A stretch of DNA of 64,000 nucleotides from Tatlockia sp. Its GTDB lineage: Bacteria; Pseudomonadota; Gammaproteobacteria; Legionellales; Legionellaceae. Location of the stretch: the NCBI GenBank assembly GCA_013697725.1, contig JACCWI010000055.1, positions 1 to 64,000 of the forward strand. The letters run 5' to 3'. A program made the position numbers and the translations under genes. Shown here in pieces: positions 36,919 to 46,099 of this stretch; within the stretch, counting starts at the first letter, position 1, and each line of letters starts with the position of its first letter. Under the pieces are notes generated by a model. It made no database searches and was not told where the DNA came from. It saw only the letters and a program-made list of their open reading frames with translations.

Positions 36919-37806
36919 TTAGCCCTTGGCGATAATTTTTATAATGGCGGAAAAATCCAAATTAGAATTGTTTTCCTCAATAAACCGTTGATAAAGAGCC
37001 GCAGCTTGAGCACCCAAAGGTGTTTGTACGGTAACCTCTGCGGCCGCATTTTGGCTTAAATTTAAATCTTTCAGCATCATTGCAGCGGTAAACCCAGGCT
37101 GATAATCGTTATTGGCCGGTGTATTAGGTAGCACTCCAGGGACTGGCGCATAGTGACTCATCGCCCAGCATTGGCCGGAAGAATTCGTGACTACTTCAAA
37201 AAGTTTTTTGGCAGATAAGCCTAGTTGTTCAGCCAGTACAAAGGCTTCCGACACAGCAATCATCGAAACCCCCAAGATCATGTTGTTACAAATTTTTGCA
37301 GCTTGTCCGGAGCCAGCAGGTCCTGTATGAATGATTTTTTTTGCCAGGTCTGTTAATAAAGTTTGAGCTTGTAAAAACGCTTCATCATCACCGCCCACCA
37401 TTATTGTTAAGGTTCCCGCAATAGCACCAGCTACGCCGCCGGAAACAGGTGCGTCGACTGCGAGAAGTTTTTGCAAAGCGGCTTGTTGATGCAAATTTCT
37501 GCTGGTTTTTACATCTATTGAGGAACAATCGATGTAAAGGCAATTTTCTTTTGCGTAAGCAAATAATCCCTGATCACCTAAACAGACTTGCTGTACTTGC
37601 TCACCCGTTTGCAGCATGGTGATTATGATATCTTGGTTTAAGGCTAGATCTTTTAGGTTTGAGGCCAGTTTTCCACCGGCTTGATGCAGATTTTCAAGTG
37701 CTTGAAGGTCCAAATCAAAGCCTGTTACCTGATGACCGGCTTTGATTAAATTTAAGGCCATGGGCAGACCCATGTGACCAAGCCCTACAATTCCTAGATT
37801 TGCCAT
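36919..37806 (-). CDS. mmsB: 3-Hydroxyisobutyrate dehydrogenase
   Basis: NAD-dependent beta-hydroxyacid dehydrogenase of valine catabolism, giving methylmalonate semialdehyde. The N-terminal dinucleotide motif is GIVGLGHMGLPMALNLIKAG, the substrate motif is DAPVSGGVAGAIAGTL, and the catalytic lysine lies in GSGQAAKICNNMILG. The 295 residues fit the family. It starts 28 bases after mmsA and ends 7 before acs. Confidence 0.95.
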   Translation of the reverse strand: MANLGIVGLGHMGLPMALNLIKAGHQVTGFDLDLQALENLHQAGGKLASNLKDLALNQDIIITMLQTGEQVQQVCLGDQGLFAYAKENCLYIDCSSIDVKTSRNLHQQAALQKLLAVDAPVSGGVAGAIAGTLTIMVGGDDEAFLQAQTLLTDLAKKIIHTGPAGSGQAAKICNNMILGVSMIAVSEAFVLAEQLGLSAKKLFEVVTNSSGQCWAMSHYAPVPGVLPNTPANNDYQPGFTAAMMLKDLNLSQNAAAEVTVQTPLGAQAAALYQRFIEENNSNLDFSAIIKIIAKG

Positions 37807-37834
37807 AGATTGTCCTTAATTCTTTGAGGCGAAT

Positions 37835-39334
37835 TTATTTATTGGTTGGCATAACAAAGCTATTGTCGTTCCACTCAGATTCCGGCCATTTGCTAGTAAT
37901 TGTTTTGCGGCGAGTATAAAAATTAATACTCTCCAAGCCATGCATATTACTATCACCGAAGGCTGAGTTTTTCCAACCCCCAAAGGGGTGATTGGCAATA
38001 GGTACGGGAATTGGAATATTAATTCCAACCATACCTACCTGGACTTGTCGGCTATATTCGCGTGCTGTGTAACCATCGCGAGTAAAAATTGCGCTACCAT
38101 TTCCAAACTGGTGGCGATTGACCAAGGCTAGAGCTTCTTCAAAGTTATTTACGCGAAGTATTACCAAAACGGGACCAAAGATTTCGTTTTGATAAACTGA
38201 CATCGATTCCTTGACTCCATCAAAAAGTGTCGGTCCGACAAAATAACCCTGGGGATGTTTAGCATGTTTAAATTGACGGCCATCAATGACTAATTTTGCC
38301 CCTTCCTCTACGCCCTGATCTACAGCGGCAATGACTCGTTGGCGATGGGCACTGCTAATTAATGGTCCCATATCTGAACCGACAATGTCGCCAGCATCAA
38401 TTCGAATAGCCTTAATAAGAGGCCTTAATTTTTCAAGTAAGCTATCTGCAGTGGGTTGACCCACGGCAACAAGCGCAGAAATAGCCATACAGCGCTCCCC
38501 AGCAGAACCAAAGGCTGCACCAACAATTGCATTTGCAGCTTGATCAAGATCGGCATCAGGCATAATCACCGCATGATTTTTGGCACCGCCAAAAGTATGG
38601 GCACGTTTACCTTGGGCGGTTGCTTTAGTATAAATGGCTTTAGCGACTGGTGTTGAAGCAACGGCAGTAAAGCTTGCAATATCGGGATGAGTGAGTAAAT
38701 AATCCACGGTGTTTTTATCGCCTTGTAAACAACTGGCAACACCTGCCGGCAAACCTGCTTCGGTCAGCAATTCCAGTAAGCGAACAGGAGCTGAGGGATC
38801 TTGCTCTGAAGGTTTTAAAATAAAACAATTACCGCTTGCGATCGCCGGAATCATCATCCAAACAGGCACCATGACTGGGAAATTAAAGGGAGAGACGCCA
38901 GCACATATGCCAAGCGGTTGACGAAGGGTATGGCAGTCAATATCAGTGCTAACATCTGCAGAAAATTGACCTTGCAGTTGGTTAATTAGGCCGCAATGAA
39001 ATTCCACTACTTCAATGGCACGAGCGATGGAGCCTTTTGCATCCTCTAAAGTTTTACCGTGCTCCCGCGTGACGATTTTTGCCAAATCAATTTGATGGGT
39101 TTCCAAAAGTTCTCTAAATTTAAATAAAATTCTTGCCCTTTTGACAGGCGCTGTATTCGCCCATTGTGGCCAGGCGGATTTAGCGGCTTCAATGGTTTTA
39201 TCACAAAGCGCTTTACCAGCAAAATAAACCCGGCCAATCGCTTCTCCAAGTGCTGGATTATACAAAGTATGGAATTTCGCACTAGCTGCCTCAACGGTTT
39301 TACCATCAATAAAATGAGGAACTGTATAACTCAT
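37835..39334 (-). CDS. mmsA: Methylmalonate-semialdehyde dehydrogenase (CoA-acylating)
   Basis: Aldehyde dehydrogenase superfamily enzyme that oxidises methylmalonate or malonate semialdehyde to propionyl- or acetyl-CoA. The family start FIDGK, the QPLGICAGVSPFNFPVMVPVW segment and the catalytic cysteine in GSAGERCMAIS are present, and the length of 499 residues is normal. It heads the mmsA-mmsB-acs unit, just after the small dodecin-like gene. Confidence 0.95.
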   Translation of the reverse strand: MSYTVPHFIDGKTVEAASAKFHTLYNPALGEAIGRVYFAGKALCDKTIEAAKSAWPQWANTAPVKRARILFKFRELLETHQIDLAKIVTREHGKTLEDAKGSIARAIEVVEFHCGLINQLQGQFSADVSTDIDCHTLRQPLGICAGVSPFNFPVMVPVWMMIPAIASGNCFILKPSEQDPSAPVRLLELLTEAGLPAGVASCLQGDKNTVDYLLTHPDIASFTAVASTPVAKAIYTKATAQGKRAHTFGGAKNHAVIMPDADLDQAANAIVGAAFGSAGERCMAISALVAVGQPTADSLLEKLRPLIKAIRIDAGDIVGSDMGPLISSAHRQRVIAAVDQGVEEGAKLVIDGRQFKHAKHPQGYFVGPTLFDGVKESMSVYQNEIFGPVLVILRVNNFEEALALVNRHQFGNGSAIFTRDGYTAREYSRQVQVGMVGINIPIPVPIANHPFGGWKNSAFGDSNMHGLESINFYTRRKTITSKWPESEWNDNSFVMPTNK

Positions 39335-39337
39335 CGA

Positions 39338-39526
39338 CTAACTCCTATTCAAAAAAGCGCTAATCATAATTTGATACTGAGGATTGTTATTTTGAATGAG
39401 AGAGCCGCGAGTTTCGATGATTTCAAAATAAGTGGGATTACCAGCTTGCTGCAGCGCGTTTTTTAAGGCGTCTCCGATACAGGAGTTGGAGAATCCTACA
39501 TAATCTTCTTGATTATTAACTATCAT
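39338..39526 (-). CDS. Small dodecin-like protein
   Basis: A 62-residue protein that ends 3 bases before mmsA and starts with an ATG preceded by GGGA. SNSCIGDALKNALQQAG followed by TYFEIIETRGS and YQIMISAFL follow the beta-alpha-beta-beta pattern of dodecin (flavin-binding dodecamer), although the aromatic flavin-stacking residue is not obvious. A role with the neighbouring dehydrogenases is inferred only from position. The reading frame is short, so a non-dodecin small protein remains possible. Confidence 0.6.
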   Translation of the reverse strand: MIVNNQEDYVGFSNSCIGDALKNALQQAGNPTYFEIIETRGSLIQNNNPQYQIMISAFLNRS

Positions 39527-39621
39527 TACTATCCCTGTTAACTTAGCTAAAATTTAGTGTAACACGAAAGTTTTTTGGCAAATAGCTTGAAAATCCATTC
39601 CTGGAGGGAAATCGTTTGAGA

Positions 39622-40356
39622 TTAATCAAGCAAAGTTTCTAAGCCATAATAGAGCGTATTTAAAGTTTGCACGCGTTCGCAGGCCAGAATAAGCCCGGGC
39701 ATGAATGACGCTCTGTCAATGGAATTGTGAGTGATGCTTAGGCTCTCGCCCAAGGAGCCAAAGATAACCTGCTGATTAGCAACAAATCCCGGTAAACGAA
39801 GAGAATGAATAGGAACACCATGATGAAGACCCCCACGAGCTCCGGGAACTATTTCCTCTAAAGAGAGATCATTTCGTTTAGCCAAACGAGCTTGGCCAAT
39901 CATTTCAGCCGTTTTCATTGCAGTGCCAGAAGGTGCATCGAATTTTTCTTGATGATGGGTTTCTATGATTTCTACTTCTGTAAAATAACGTGCAGCAACG
40001 GCGGCGAAACGCATCATTAGCATAGCGGCAATGGAAAAATTAGGAACAATTAATCCGCCCAATTTTTGCGCTTCACAGAGTTGTTTAAGCCTTGCAATTT
40101 GTTCATCAACAAGACCACTGGTGCCAATAACAGGGTGGGCGCCGCTATCAATGATAATTAAACTATTTTCATAGACACTATCAGCTCGCGTGAGGTCAAT
40201 GACGATTTGAGCTTTGGTATTGCTAATTGCCTGTTTTAAATCATTCTGTCGTGATAAAGAAGCTACTAAATTGAAATCAGGATGATCATTAATTGCTTCG
40301 CAGGCAAGCCGTCCCATTTTTCCTGGCGCGCCGTTAACAAGCACTCGAACTGGCAT
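39622..40356 (-). CDS. dapB: 4-Hydroxy-tetrahydrodipicolinate reductase
   Basis: Second committed enzyme of the diaminopimelate/lysine pathway. The N-terminal nucleotide motif is VLVNGAPGKMGRLACEAI, and the catalytic region is ETHHQEKFDAPSGTAMKTAEMI with the histidine pair and lysine. The 244 residues lie a little below the E. coli length of 273 but within the family. It follows the YqaE-like gene by 8 bases. Confidence 0.95.
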   Translation of the reverse strand: MPVRVLVNGAPGKMGRLACEAINDHPDFNLVASLSRQNDLKQAISNTKAQIVIDLTRADSVYENSLIIIDSGAHPVIGTSGLVDEQIARLKQLCEAQKLGGLIVPNFSIAAMLMMRFAAVAARYFTEVEIIETHHQEKFDAPSGTAMKTAEMIGQARLAKRNDLSLEEIVPGARGGLHHGVPIHSLRLPGFVANQQVIFGSLGESLSITHNSIDRASFMPGLILACERVQTLNTLYYGLETLLD

Positions 40357-40364
40357 AAATTTCC

Positions 40365-40604
40365 TTAGTCTTTGGTTTGTGATTTTTGTTCTTTAGCTTG
40401 TTGTTTAGCCTGCCATTTTTCCTCAAGTTTGACTTTGCGTTTTTCACGTTGAATTCGTAAAGCCCAAACAGCGGCAAAGGGCCAGCCTATGACTGACGCT
40501 TGCATGACCAAGGCAATTAAAGCGCCTCCAGGATTATCTTCAAGTAGAAGGATTAACCAGGGAAATAAGATTGCCAGGAAGGACATAAAGAGTCGTATAA
40601 TCAT
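40365..40604 (-). CDS. Small YqaE/Pmp3-like membrane protein
   Basis: A 79-residue protein with two hydrophobic helices (LFMSFLAILFPWLILLL and ALIALVMQASVIGWPFAAVWAL) and a basic, Q/K-rich tail. The arrangement resembles the UPF0057/Pmp3 family. The frame is open to a GTG at 40643, but the ATG at 40604 starts directly at the first helix. It lies 8 bases before dapB. Confidence 0.7.
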   Translation of the reverse strand: MIIRLFMSFLAILFPWLILLLEDNPGGALIALVMQASVIGWPFAAVWALRIQREKRKVKLEEKWQAKQQAKEQKSQTKD

Positions 40605-40727
40605 TAGCCAAGCGCCTTCAATTTGAATTAAATTAGTATACACCGAAGCGTTTTAAATTTGCGAATTTACAAGTGATAATGATTGTTCGTTCAGACAATT
40701 AACATTTATCTATTTTTGGGGGAAATT

Positions 40728-41099
40728 ATGTCAGGAGTTGTTGAACTGCTTATTAAACAAGAAAAACAATTATTAGATAATATTGAAACCTCAGAGATTC
40801 TTGCTGAGCTTATCGATAATGAATTTGTAGAACTAGCTAGTAGTGGCGCTATTCATGATAAGGCAGAGGTAATACGATGGCTTAATCATCGTGATCAAGC
40901 GATACGTTTTGGCTCTTCTTTTAAAGCGCAAAAATTAGCGGAGTCTATTATTTTATTGACCTACATCAGTTCTATCAAAGATACCCCATCCTCTGAAACC
41001 AAAAAAGCATTAAGGTCTTCAATTTGGCGCTTGACAGAAGGTAAATGGCGTATGGTTTTTCATCAAGGTACGCCGATGAAGACTAAAGAAGCTGTCTAA
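40728..41099 (+). CDS. NTF2/SnoaL-like (DUF4440) protein
   Basis: A 123-residue protein of the NTF2-like fold. LLIKQEKQLLDNIETSE and RWRMVFHQGTPM, with the central LLTYISSIKDT strand, match DUF4440 proteins, which often bind small ligands or act in polyketide-like reactions. The ATG at 40728 follows GGGGGAAATT, better than the upstream ATG at 40683. Function unknown; it stands alone. Confidence 0.8.
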   Translation: MSGVVELLIKQEKQLLDNIETSEILAELIDNEFVELASSGAIHDKAEVIRWLNHRDQAIRFGSSFKAQKLAESIILLTYISSIKDTPSSETKKALRSSIWRLTEGKWRMVFHQGTPMKTKEAV

Positions 41100-41187
41100 C
41101 CCCTGATTGGACTTCGCATAAAATTAAGTTGACCTTTATGATAATTATTAGTACAATTTGCATTTTATAAAACAGAGTGTAAATAAT

Positions 41188-41889
41188 ATGAAATCTAAAA
41201 GCTTTACCGATTTAAATTTAAAGAAAAATTCAACTAATCGTTCACTGGCAAAGTATGTACTTTTAGGTGCAGTTCTTGGTTTTTTGCTGGTAGCCATTAT
41301 AGCTATCTTTTTATTAGTTAGTTATGGAAGTGCAGGCATTGTACCCCTTCTCCTGGGTTTTGGTGGTTTGCTAGGTCTAGGGACTCTAGGCACAGGACTT
41401 AGCTTGAGCGGCATTGGTTTGGCTGTCATTGCTCTGTTTTCAGGTCTAGGGTTGGCAATAGGTCTTTGGTCGAACCGTTCAGAAACAAAACCTGAAAATC
41501 AGGAGCCAAATTCCTTAATAAGTTATTCTGAACAGGATTCCACACAACAAATGTTCAGTAAATCTTTCCCAAAACCAAGTTTACAGAGTACTTTACCTAA
41601 AGAGAGTAATAGTTTAAGTACTCCCACTAATAATCGAGATACCACAAAGCAGGGAAATAAAGAGCAAGTGAGCGGCAATTCAGAAGATATCAGTCTTGAC
41701 AATTTAATAAACGAAAAGCATAGATTAACTAAAGAAATTAATAATAAATTAGGTAAAAATAAAGGTATTTTTAATCCATACGGCATGTACGATGGTTATG
41801 AAAAAGATTTGCGGGTTCTTAGGAAGTATGAAGGAGATATCGAATTCCTGGAGAGAGACGCCAAGTTTTCTAGTGTTAATCCTAAATAG
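41188..41889 (+). CDS. Membrane protein with polar C-terminal domain, unknown function
   Basis: A 233-residue protein that I do not recognise. After a basic N-terminus there are two or three hydrophobic segments (about residues 20-45 and 50-95), very rich in glycine and leucine (VPLLLGFGGLLGLGTLGTGL). The C-terminal 135 residues are polar with a Ser/Thr/Asn-rich stretch, then a coiled-coil-like end. It resembles in layout the gene at 9469. The ATG at 41188 replaces a TTG at 41158. A terminator follows. Confidence 0.75.
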   Translation: MKSKSFTDLNLKKNSTNRSLAKYVLLGAVLGFLLVAIIAIFLLVSYGSAGIVPLLLGFGGLLGLGTLGTGLSLSGIGLAVIALFSGLGLAIGLWSNRSETKPENQEPNSLISYSEQDSTQQMFSKSFPKPSLQSTLPKESNSLSTPTNNRDTTKQGNKEQVSGNSEDISLDNLINEKHRLTKEINNKLGKNKGIFNPYGMYDGYEKDLRVLRKYEGDIEFLERDAKFSSVNPK

Positions 41890-41906
41890 CGTAGTTTATC
41901 AGCATG

Positions 41907-41939
41907 GCTGGCTATAACCTTAGGTGGTAGCCAGCTTTT
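41907..41939 (+). terminator. Terminator after the 233-residue gene
   Basis: GCTGGCTA and TAGCCAGC form an 8-bp stem followed by TTTTA, 18 bases after the stop of the upstream gene. Confidence 0.75.
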
Positions 41940-42157
41940 AGAGCAAGTATTGCTAACTGATTATAACCTATCTGGATATTTTCCGCCTGAAGGCTTGCAA
42001 AGTTAACCTGAACATTGTACATTGTATGCGCATTTTAAGACCGGAACTTAATTTCCTTACCATAGCAATCTACATCCTGCAGATTTCCTCTTTATCACGT
42101 TCTAAGCGGTGTTGTCTTTGCTATCAAAGTTTATAAGTTATCTAAAAGGGTAGTTTC

Positions 42158-42817
42158 ATGAGAAGACAAGAGCTTCATCCGCGTACAGAAGTAATTAATA
42201 AAACGCAAAAAAATAAATCGAAAAAAGCTCGATGTGAAGCTTTAACCTGGTTAGCGCAAAGATTTCCACAAGTTTTTGATAATAGTGTCTGCATCAGACC
42301 GCTTAAAGTGGGTATTATGAATGACATTCTTGCCTATGCTGAGGAAGCGGAAGCAAGTGGAATTTCTCGTAGTAAGTTGCGTGAGGCCGTTGTTGTTTTT
42401 ACTCGTCGAATTGATTATTTAACCTGTTTAAAAGCGCGTGAAATTCGTGTTGATCTTAACGGAGAATCGGTTGCTGCAGTGACTGAGGAAGAAGCAGAGC
42501 GAGCAACGAGCAAAATCAAAAAACGAGTCGAAAAAAGCGCTCGTAATGCACGTAAAAATCTCGCTGGTAAATTGCCTTCTTATAGCCAGAAATCTACCAG
42601 TCAGGGAAATTACAGCAGTGTTCATGAATCTCTACCTAATTATCCAGAACGAGCGCCAGCTTTTAGCGCACAATCAGCAAGTCCTCCCTCGCCTCGCTCA
42701 TCTTCGGTGGTAGTTAAGCACAAAGCTGCGCGTCAATTCGATCCGGATGCAGTCGCACGATTGAAAGAGAAATTAGGCTTGTCTCGAAAGCCAGAAAAAG
42801 AAGAAACTACTGATTAA
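42158..42817 (+). CDS. rocC: ProQ/FinO-domain RNA chaperone, RocC-like
   Basis: A 219-residue RNA-binding protein with a ProQ/FinO domain at about residues 20-115: ALTWLAQRFPQVFDN, the conserved RPLKVGIMNDIL, then SRSKLREAVVVFTRRIDYL. The C-terminal part is basic and Ser/Pro-rich, likely disordered. In Legionella pneumophila the ProQ/FinO protein RocC works with the sRNA RocR to repress natural competence; its length and its neighbourhood near the mms genes fit, as far as I recall, but Legionella has other ProQ/FinO paralogues, so the symbol is tentative. RocR was not found in the window. Confidence 0.85.
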   Translation: MRRQELHPRTEVINKTQKNKSKKARCEALTWLAQRFPQVFDNSVCIRPLKVGIMNDILAYAEEAEASGISRSKLREAVVVFTRRIDYLTCLKAREIRVDLNGESVAAVTEEEAERATSKIKKRVEKSARNARKNLAGKLPSYSQKSTSQGNYSSVHESLPNYPERAPAFSAQSASPPSPRSSSVVVKHKAARQFDPDAVARLKEKLGLSRKPEKEETTD

Positions 42818-43037
42818 ATTAAGCATCATTAAACAGCTTAGTTCGGCTTATCTGGAGATAGTAATCAATTATTCCGCAAGTGGTTTAATAGCGACTGTTT
42901 CCAGAGCAATCAAGAGAACAAGAAAATTAAAATCGGTGATTTGATAGGGTCGTGATAAGTAAAAAATCCAAGCCAATCTGTGATGGCAAGAATATTAAAT
43001 GTTAGTACTATCTTCTACTTTGCCAAGGTTAATTCAA

Positions 43038-43424
43038 ATGAAAAATTCAATTATAAGTCTTCTTCTGGTTATTCCTTTAAACCTATTCGCTGCTAGCATT
43101 AACTGTCCTCAGGAAATTCACACAAACCAAGCTCTCAAGCAGCATGCTAAAGGCTGGGAGCCTTTTGTTGATGATTGGAACCAAGTCCATCAGTTTAATC
43201 AAATTTCATTTTATGCAGGTCATCCAAAAGAGCATGCAAGCCTGGCGCCAGATAATCAGCAGGGAGAGCTTATCTGGAACTTTACTAAAAATGAAATTTG
43301 GTTAGCCTGTGGTTATTTAGGCACAACTGTACAATTAATCCAAAAACTTCCAGCTACTATTAAGCATTGTACGGCCACTTATAGCGCCGATTTTTCAAAT
43401 CTTAAACGATTAAATTGTGTTTAG
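43038..43424 (+). CDS. STY0301-family small secreted protein
   Basis: A 128-residue protein with a signal peptide (MKNSIISLLLVIPLNLFAAS). The mature part has the family pattern: CPQEI, a GWEPF segment, FYAGHP.EHASLAP, a WNFTK strand, WLACGY, LIQKLP and a closing HCTATY. Its cysteines probably form disulfides. The function of STY0301 proteins is unknown. The ATG at 43038 directly before the signal peptide is preferred to the frame opening at 42999. Confidence 0.85.
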   Translation: MKNSIISLLLVIPLNLFAASINCPQEIHTNQALKQHAKGWEPFVDDWNQVHQFNQISFYAGHPKEHASLAPDNQQGELIWNFTKNEIWLACGYLGTTVQLIQKLPATIKHCTATYSADFSNLKRLNCV

Positions 43425-43508
43425 AATTTTTTTAGATCAAAGCAGAGCTTCGCATTGTTAAAACATAGTTTTAAGAGAAAATATTGTGCAAATAGAATAG
43501 GCTGGCTA

Positions 43509-43904
43509 TTAAACCTTTAACCATTTGAGAATCCCCTCCGGCAATGGAACCGACTTATTTTTCTCATAATTCACCCAAACGATTTTCGACGAGCCCTGAG
43601 CCATTAACGTCTCAGCTTGATAGATCTCATGCTCAATTATGAAGCTTGAACGGCCAGGACTGTGTAAAGAACTATTCAAGATCAAGGTCGCCGGATAAAC
43701 AACTGGCTTTAAAAAGGTGCAGGCGATTTGAATGACCACCGGGCCTGTTTTTTGCTGCATATCAAAATGAATGCTTTGTAACCATTCAATTCTTGCTTCC
43801 TGAAAATAATCAAAATAGCGGCCGTTATTGACATGACCTAAAGCATCCATGTCACCCCATTCTATAGAGAATATTTTTTGATGGACCAGGTCTTTGTTAG
43901 TCAT
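43509..43904 (-). CDS. Acyl-CoA thioesterase, hotdog fold (YbgC type)
   Basis: A 131-residue thioesterase of the 4-hydroxybenzoyl-CoA thioesterase type. The active-site segment reads EWGDMDALGHVNNGRYFDYF, with the aspartate and HVNN typical for the family, and VVIQIACTFLKPVVYPATL follows. It overlaps priA by four bases (ATGA) as the last gene of the minus-strand run. The acyl substrate is not predictable here. Confidence 0.9.
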   Translation of the reverse strand: MTNKDLVHQKIFSIEWGDMDALGHVNNGRYFDYFQEARIEWLQSIHFDMQQKTGPVVIQIACTFLKPVVYPATLILNSSLHSPGRSSFIIEHEIYQAETLMAQGSSKIVWVNYEKNKSVPLPEGILKWLKV

Positions 43905-46099
43905 GATAAATCCACAGGATCAACATCTACACTCCAGCGAATGTTAGTAGCTAATTTATTGATTGTTAACCAGTTTCTTAGATTCGTCAATGCATTATGC
44001 AAGAGTTTACGTGACGGTGATTTAACTAATAATTGCATGCGATGTTGATTAGCTTTACGCGCCAAGGGAGAAGGTGCCGGACCTAACACTCGAATTCCTG
44101 CGGCTTCTAATTGAGTTTTACTTTGATGCAGAAATTCTAACACTTTGCTAGCTGTTTTATCTTGTGCACGAATGACAATTAGATAATTAAACGGCGGTAA
44201 TTCGGCTTGCTGCCTGATGATCAGCAGGGCTTTGGCAAAGCTGTCGTAGCCGTGTTGAATTAATAAATTGAGCAAGGGATTAGTTGGAATATGTGTTTGA
44301 ATCAGCACTTGCCCTGCATGCTCCGCTCGTCCTGCACGTCCTGCGACTTGAGTTAGTAGCTGGCCAAGACGTTCAATAGCCCGAAAGTCATGATTGAAAA
44401 AACCCGCATCACTGTCAAGCACAACGACTAATGATAAGCGGGGGAAATGATGTCCTTTTGCTAGCATTTGTGTGCCAACAATTAACTGGGTTTCACCGGT
44501 ATGAATGCCCTCTAGATGCTTATCAAAGGCATTTTTTTTTCTTACTTCATCGCGATCGATTCGCAGGATTGAGGTCTTGGGAAATTGCTCTTGCAAATAT
44601 TCATGAACCCGCTGCGTTCCTGCACCAATCGGTATTAATTCTTTACCCGAACAAGCCTGGCATTGTGCAGGAATTGATTTAACAAAACCGCAGTGATGGC
44701 AAATTAAGTGTCCAGATTGCCGATGTAAAGTGAGATGACTATCACAACTTTGGCAATCAGCCATCCAGCCGCAATGATGACAGAGAAGCACCGGCGCAAA
44801 CCCTCTGCGATTAATAAAAACTAATACCTGATTACCTCGTTGAAGATGAGTGCCTATAATTTCAACAGACTTTGAGGCCAAGCCTTGTTGTAAATGTACA
44901 TTGCGAATATCAATTAATTGAAAATGCAGGGGTGTACTGGTCATTGCTTTTTGATTGAGACGCAGATGGGTGTATTTTTTTTTATTGCAATTATATAAAG
45001 ACTCAAGACAAGGCGTTGCCGTGCCTAAAATAATAGGTATTTTAGCTAGATAAGCACGCATTAAGGCAGTGTCACGCGCAGAATAACGCACACCTTCCAT
45101 CTGTTTTAACGAGGTATCATGCTCTTCATCAATAACAATCAATCCTAAGTCAGGCATGGGAGTAAATACCGCAGCGCGTGTACCAATCACAAGCTTGACT
45201 AAATTATCACGAGCTAATTGCCACGCGACCTGGCGTTCGCTTTCATTGAGATTTGAATGAATAACCGCCATCGGTTCAGTAAATCGTGAGCTAAAACGGG
45301 CAAGCAATTGCGGTGTTAAACCGATTTCTGGAACTAAAATCAAGACCTGCCGCCCTTGGGCTAAAACCTTGGTAATGAGTTGCAAATAAACTTCGGTTTT
45401 GCCGCTTCCTGTAACGCCATGCAGTAAAAAGCAGTGGTAATTGTGCAGCTGTTTGGATACAGCCGCTAAGGCAAGAGCTTGTTCGCTGTTTAAAATTAAG
45501 GCAGTCTCTTGGTTCTCTTTGGCGGGAATAGGAAATTGAGTTTCTTGGGTCAAGGAAATGAGGTTCAGAGCCAATAGAGCATCTATATTTGCTTGACTAA
45601 AGCCTGCCTCCCTTAAATGACTCTTAGCGACAGGCTTTTTAATTGCTGCAAGAAAATCGATGAGCGCGAGTTGTTTTTTAGCGCGTAAGGATAGGCTTTT
45701 TTTTGCAAGATCAGCGTCTTGAATTAAATGATAAAAATCGGTGAGAGGAAGCTCAGTAGCGTCTCCGCTACGATATTTTTTTGGTAGTGCTAAAGGTATT
45801 ACTTCAGAAAGTGGCGCTTGATAATAAGCGCTCACCCAATGACAGAGTGCGAGATCTGACTCAGATAGTAAAGGTTGTTCATCGATTAAAGCAGTTATTG
45901 TTTTTAGCTTTGTTTGCTCAGTTTCTTCGCAAGACTCCATAGCCACAACCACACCCAAGCGAGTTTTACTGCGAAAAGGAACCCAAACTCTCATACCTGT
46001 CAGAGGTTCAAATTGTCCGCCGTAGTAATCGAAATAATCTCGTTTGGTATGCGGAATCGAGACTTTGTAAATGTACTTAGGCGTCACGATGCCATTCAT
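43901..46099 (-). CDS. priA: Primosomal protein N' (PriA helicase)
   Basis: Replication-restart DNA helicase that recognises stalled forks. Walker A is HGVTGSGKTEVYL, the DEAH-type motif is VIDEEHDTSLKQ, and a zinc-binding region contains eight cysteines (CHHCGWMADCQSCDSH and onward). The ATG at 46099 gives 732 residues, equal to the E. coli protein; a longer frame runs to 46141. The gene starts inside the end of the PTPS-like gene (23-base overlap), so the two are co-transcribed. Confidence 0.95.
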   Translation of the reverse strand: MNGIVTPKYIYKVSIPHTKRDYFDYYGGQFEPLTGMRVWVPFRSKTRLGVVVAMESCEETEQTKLKTITALIDEQPLLSESDLALCHWVSAYYQAPLSEVIPLALPKKYRSGDATELPLTDFYHLIQDADLAKKSLSLRAKKQLALIDFLAAIKKPVAKSHLREAGFSQANIDALLALNLISLTQETQFPIPAKENQETALILNSEQALALAAVSKQLHNYHCFLLHGVTGSGKTEVYLQLITKVLAQGRQVLILVPEIGLTPQLLARFSSRFTEPMAVIHSNLNESERQVAWQLARDNLVKLVIGTRAAVFTPMPDLGLIVIDEEHDTSLKQMEGVRYSARDTALMRAYLAKIPIILGTATPCLESLYNCNKKKYTHLRLNQKAMTSTPLHFQLIDIRNVHLQQGLASKSVEIIGTHLQRGNQVLVFINRRGFAPVLLCHHCGWMADCQSCDSHLTLHRQSGHLICHHCGFVKSIPAQCQACSGKELIPIGAGTQRVHEYLQEQFPKTSILRIDRDEVRKKNAFDKHLEGIHTGETQLIVGTQMLAKGHHFPRLSLVVVLDSDAGFFNHDFRAIERLGQLLTQVAGRAGRAEHAGQVLIQTHIPTNPLLNLLIQHGYDSFAKALLIIRQQAELPPFNYLIVIRAQDKTASKVLEFLHQSKTQLEAAGIRVLGPAPSPLARKANQHRMQLLVKSPSRKLLHNALTNLRNWLTINKLATNIRWSVDVDPVDLS

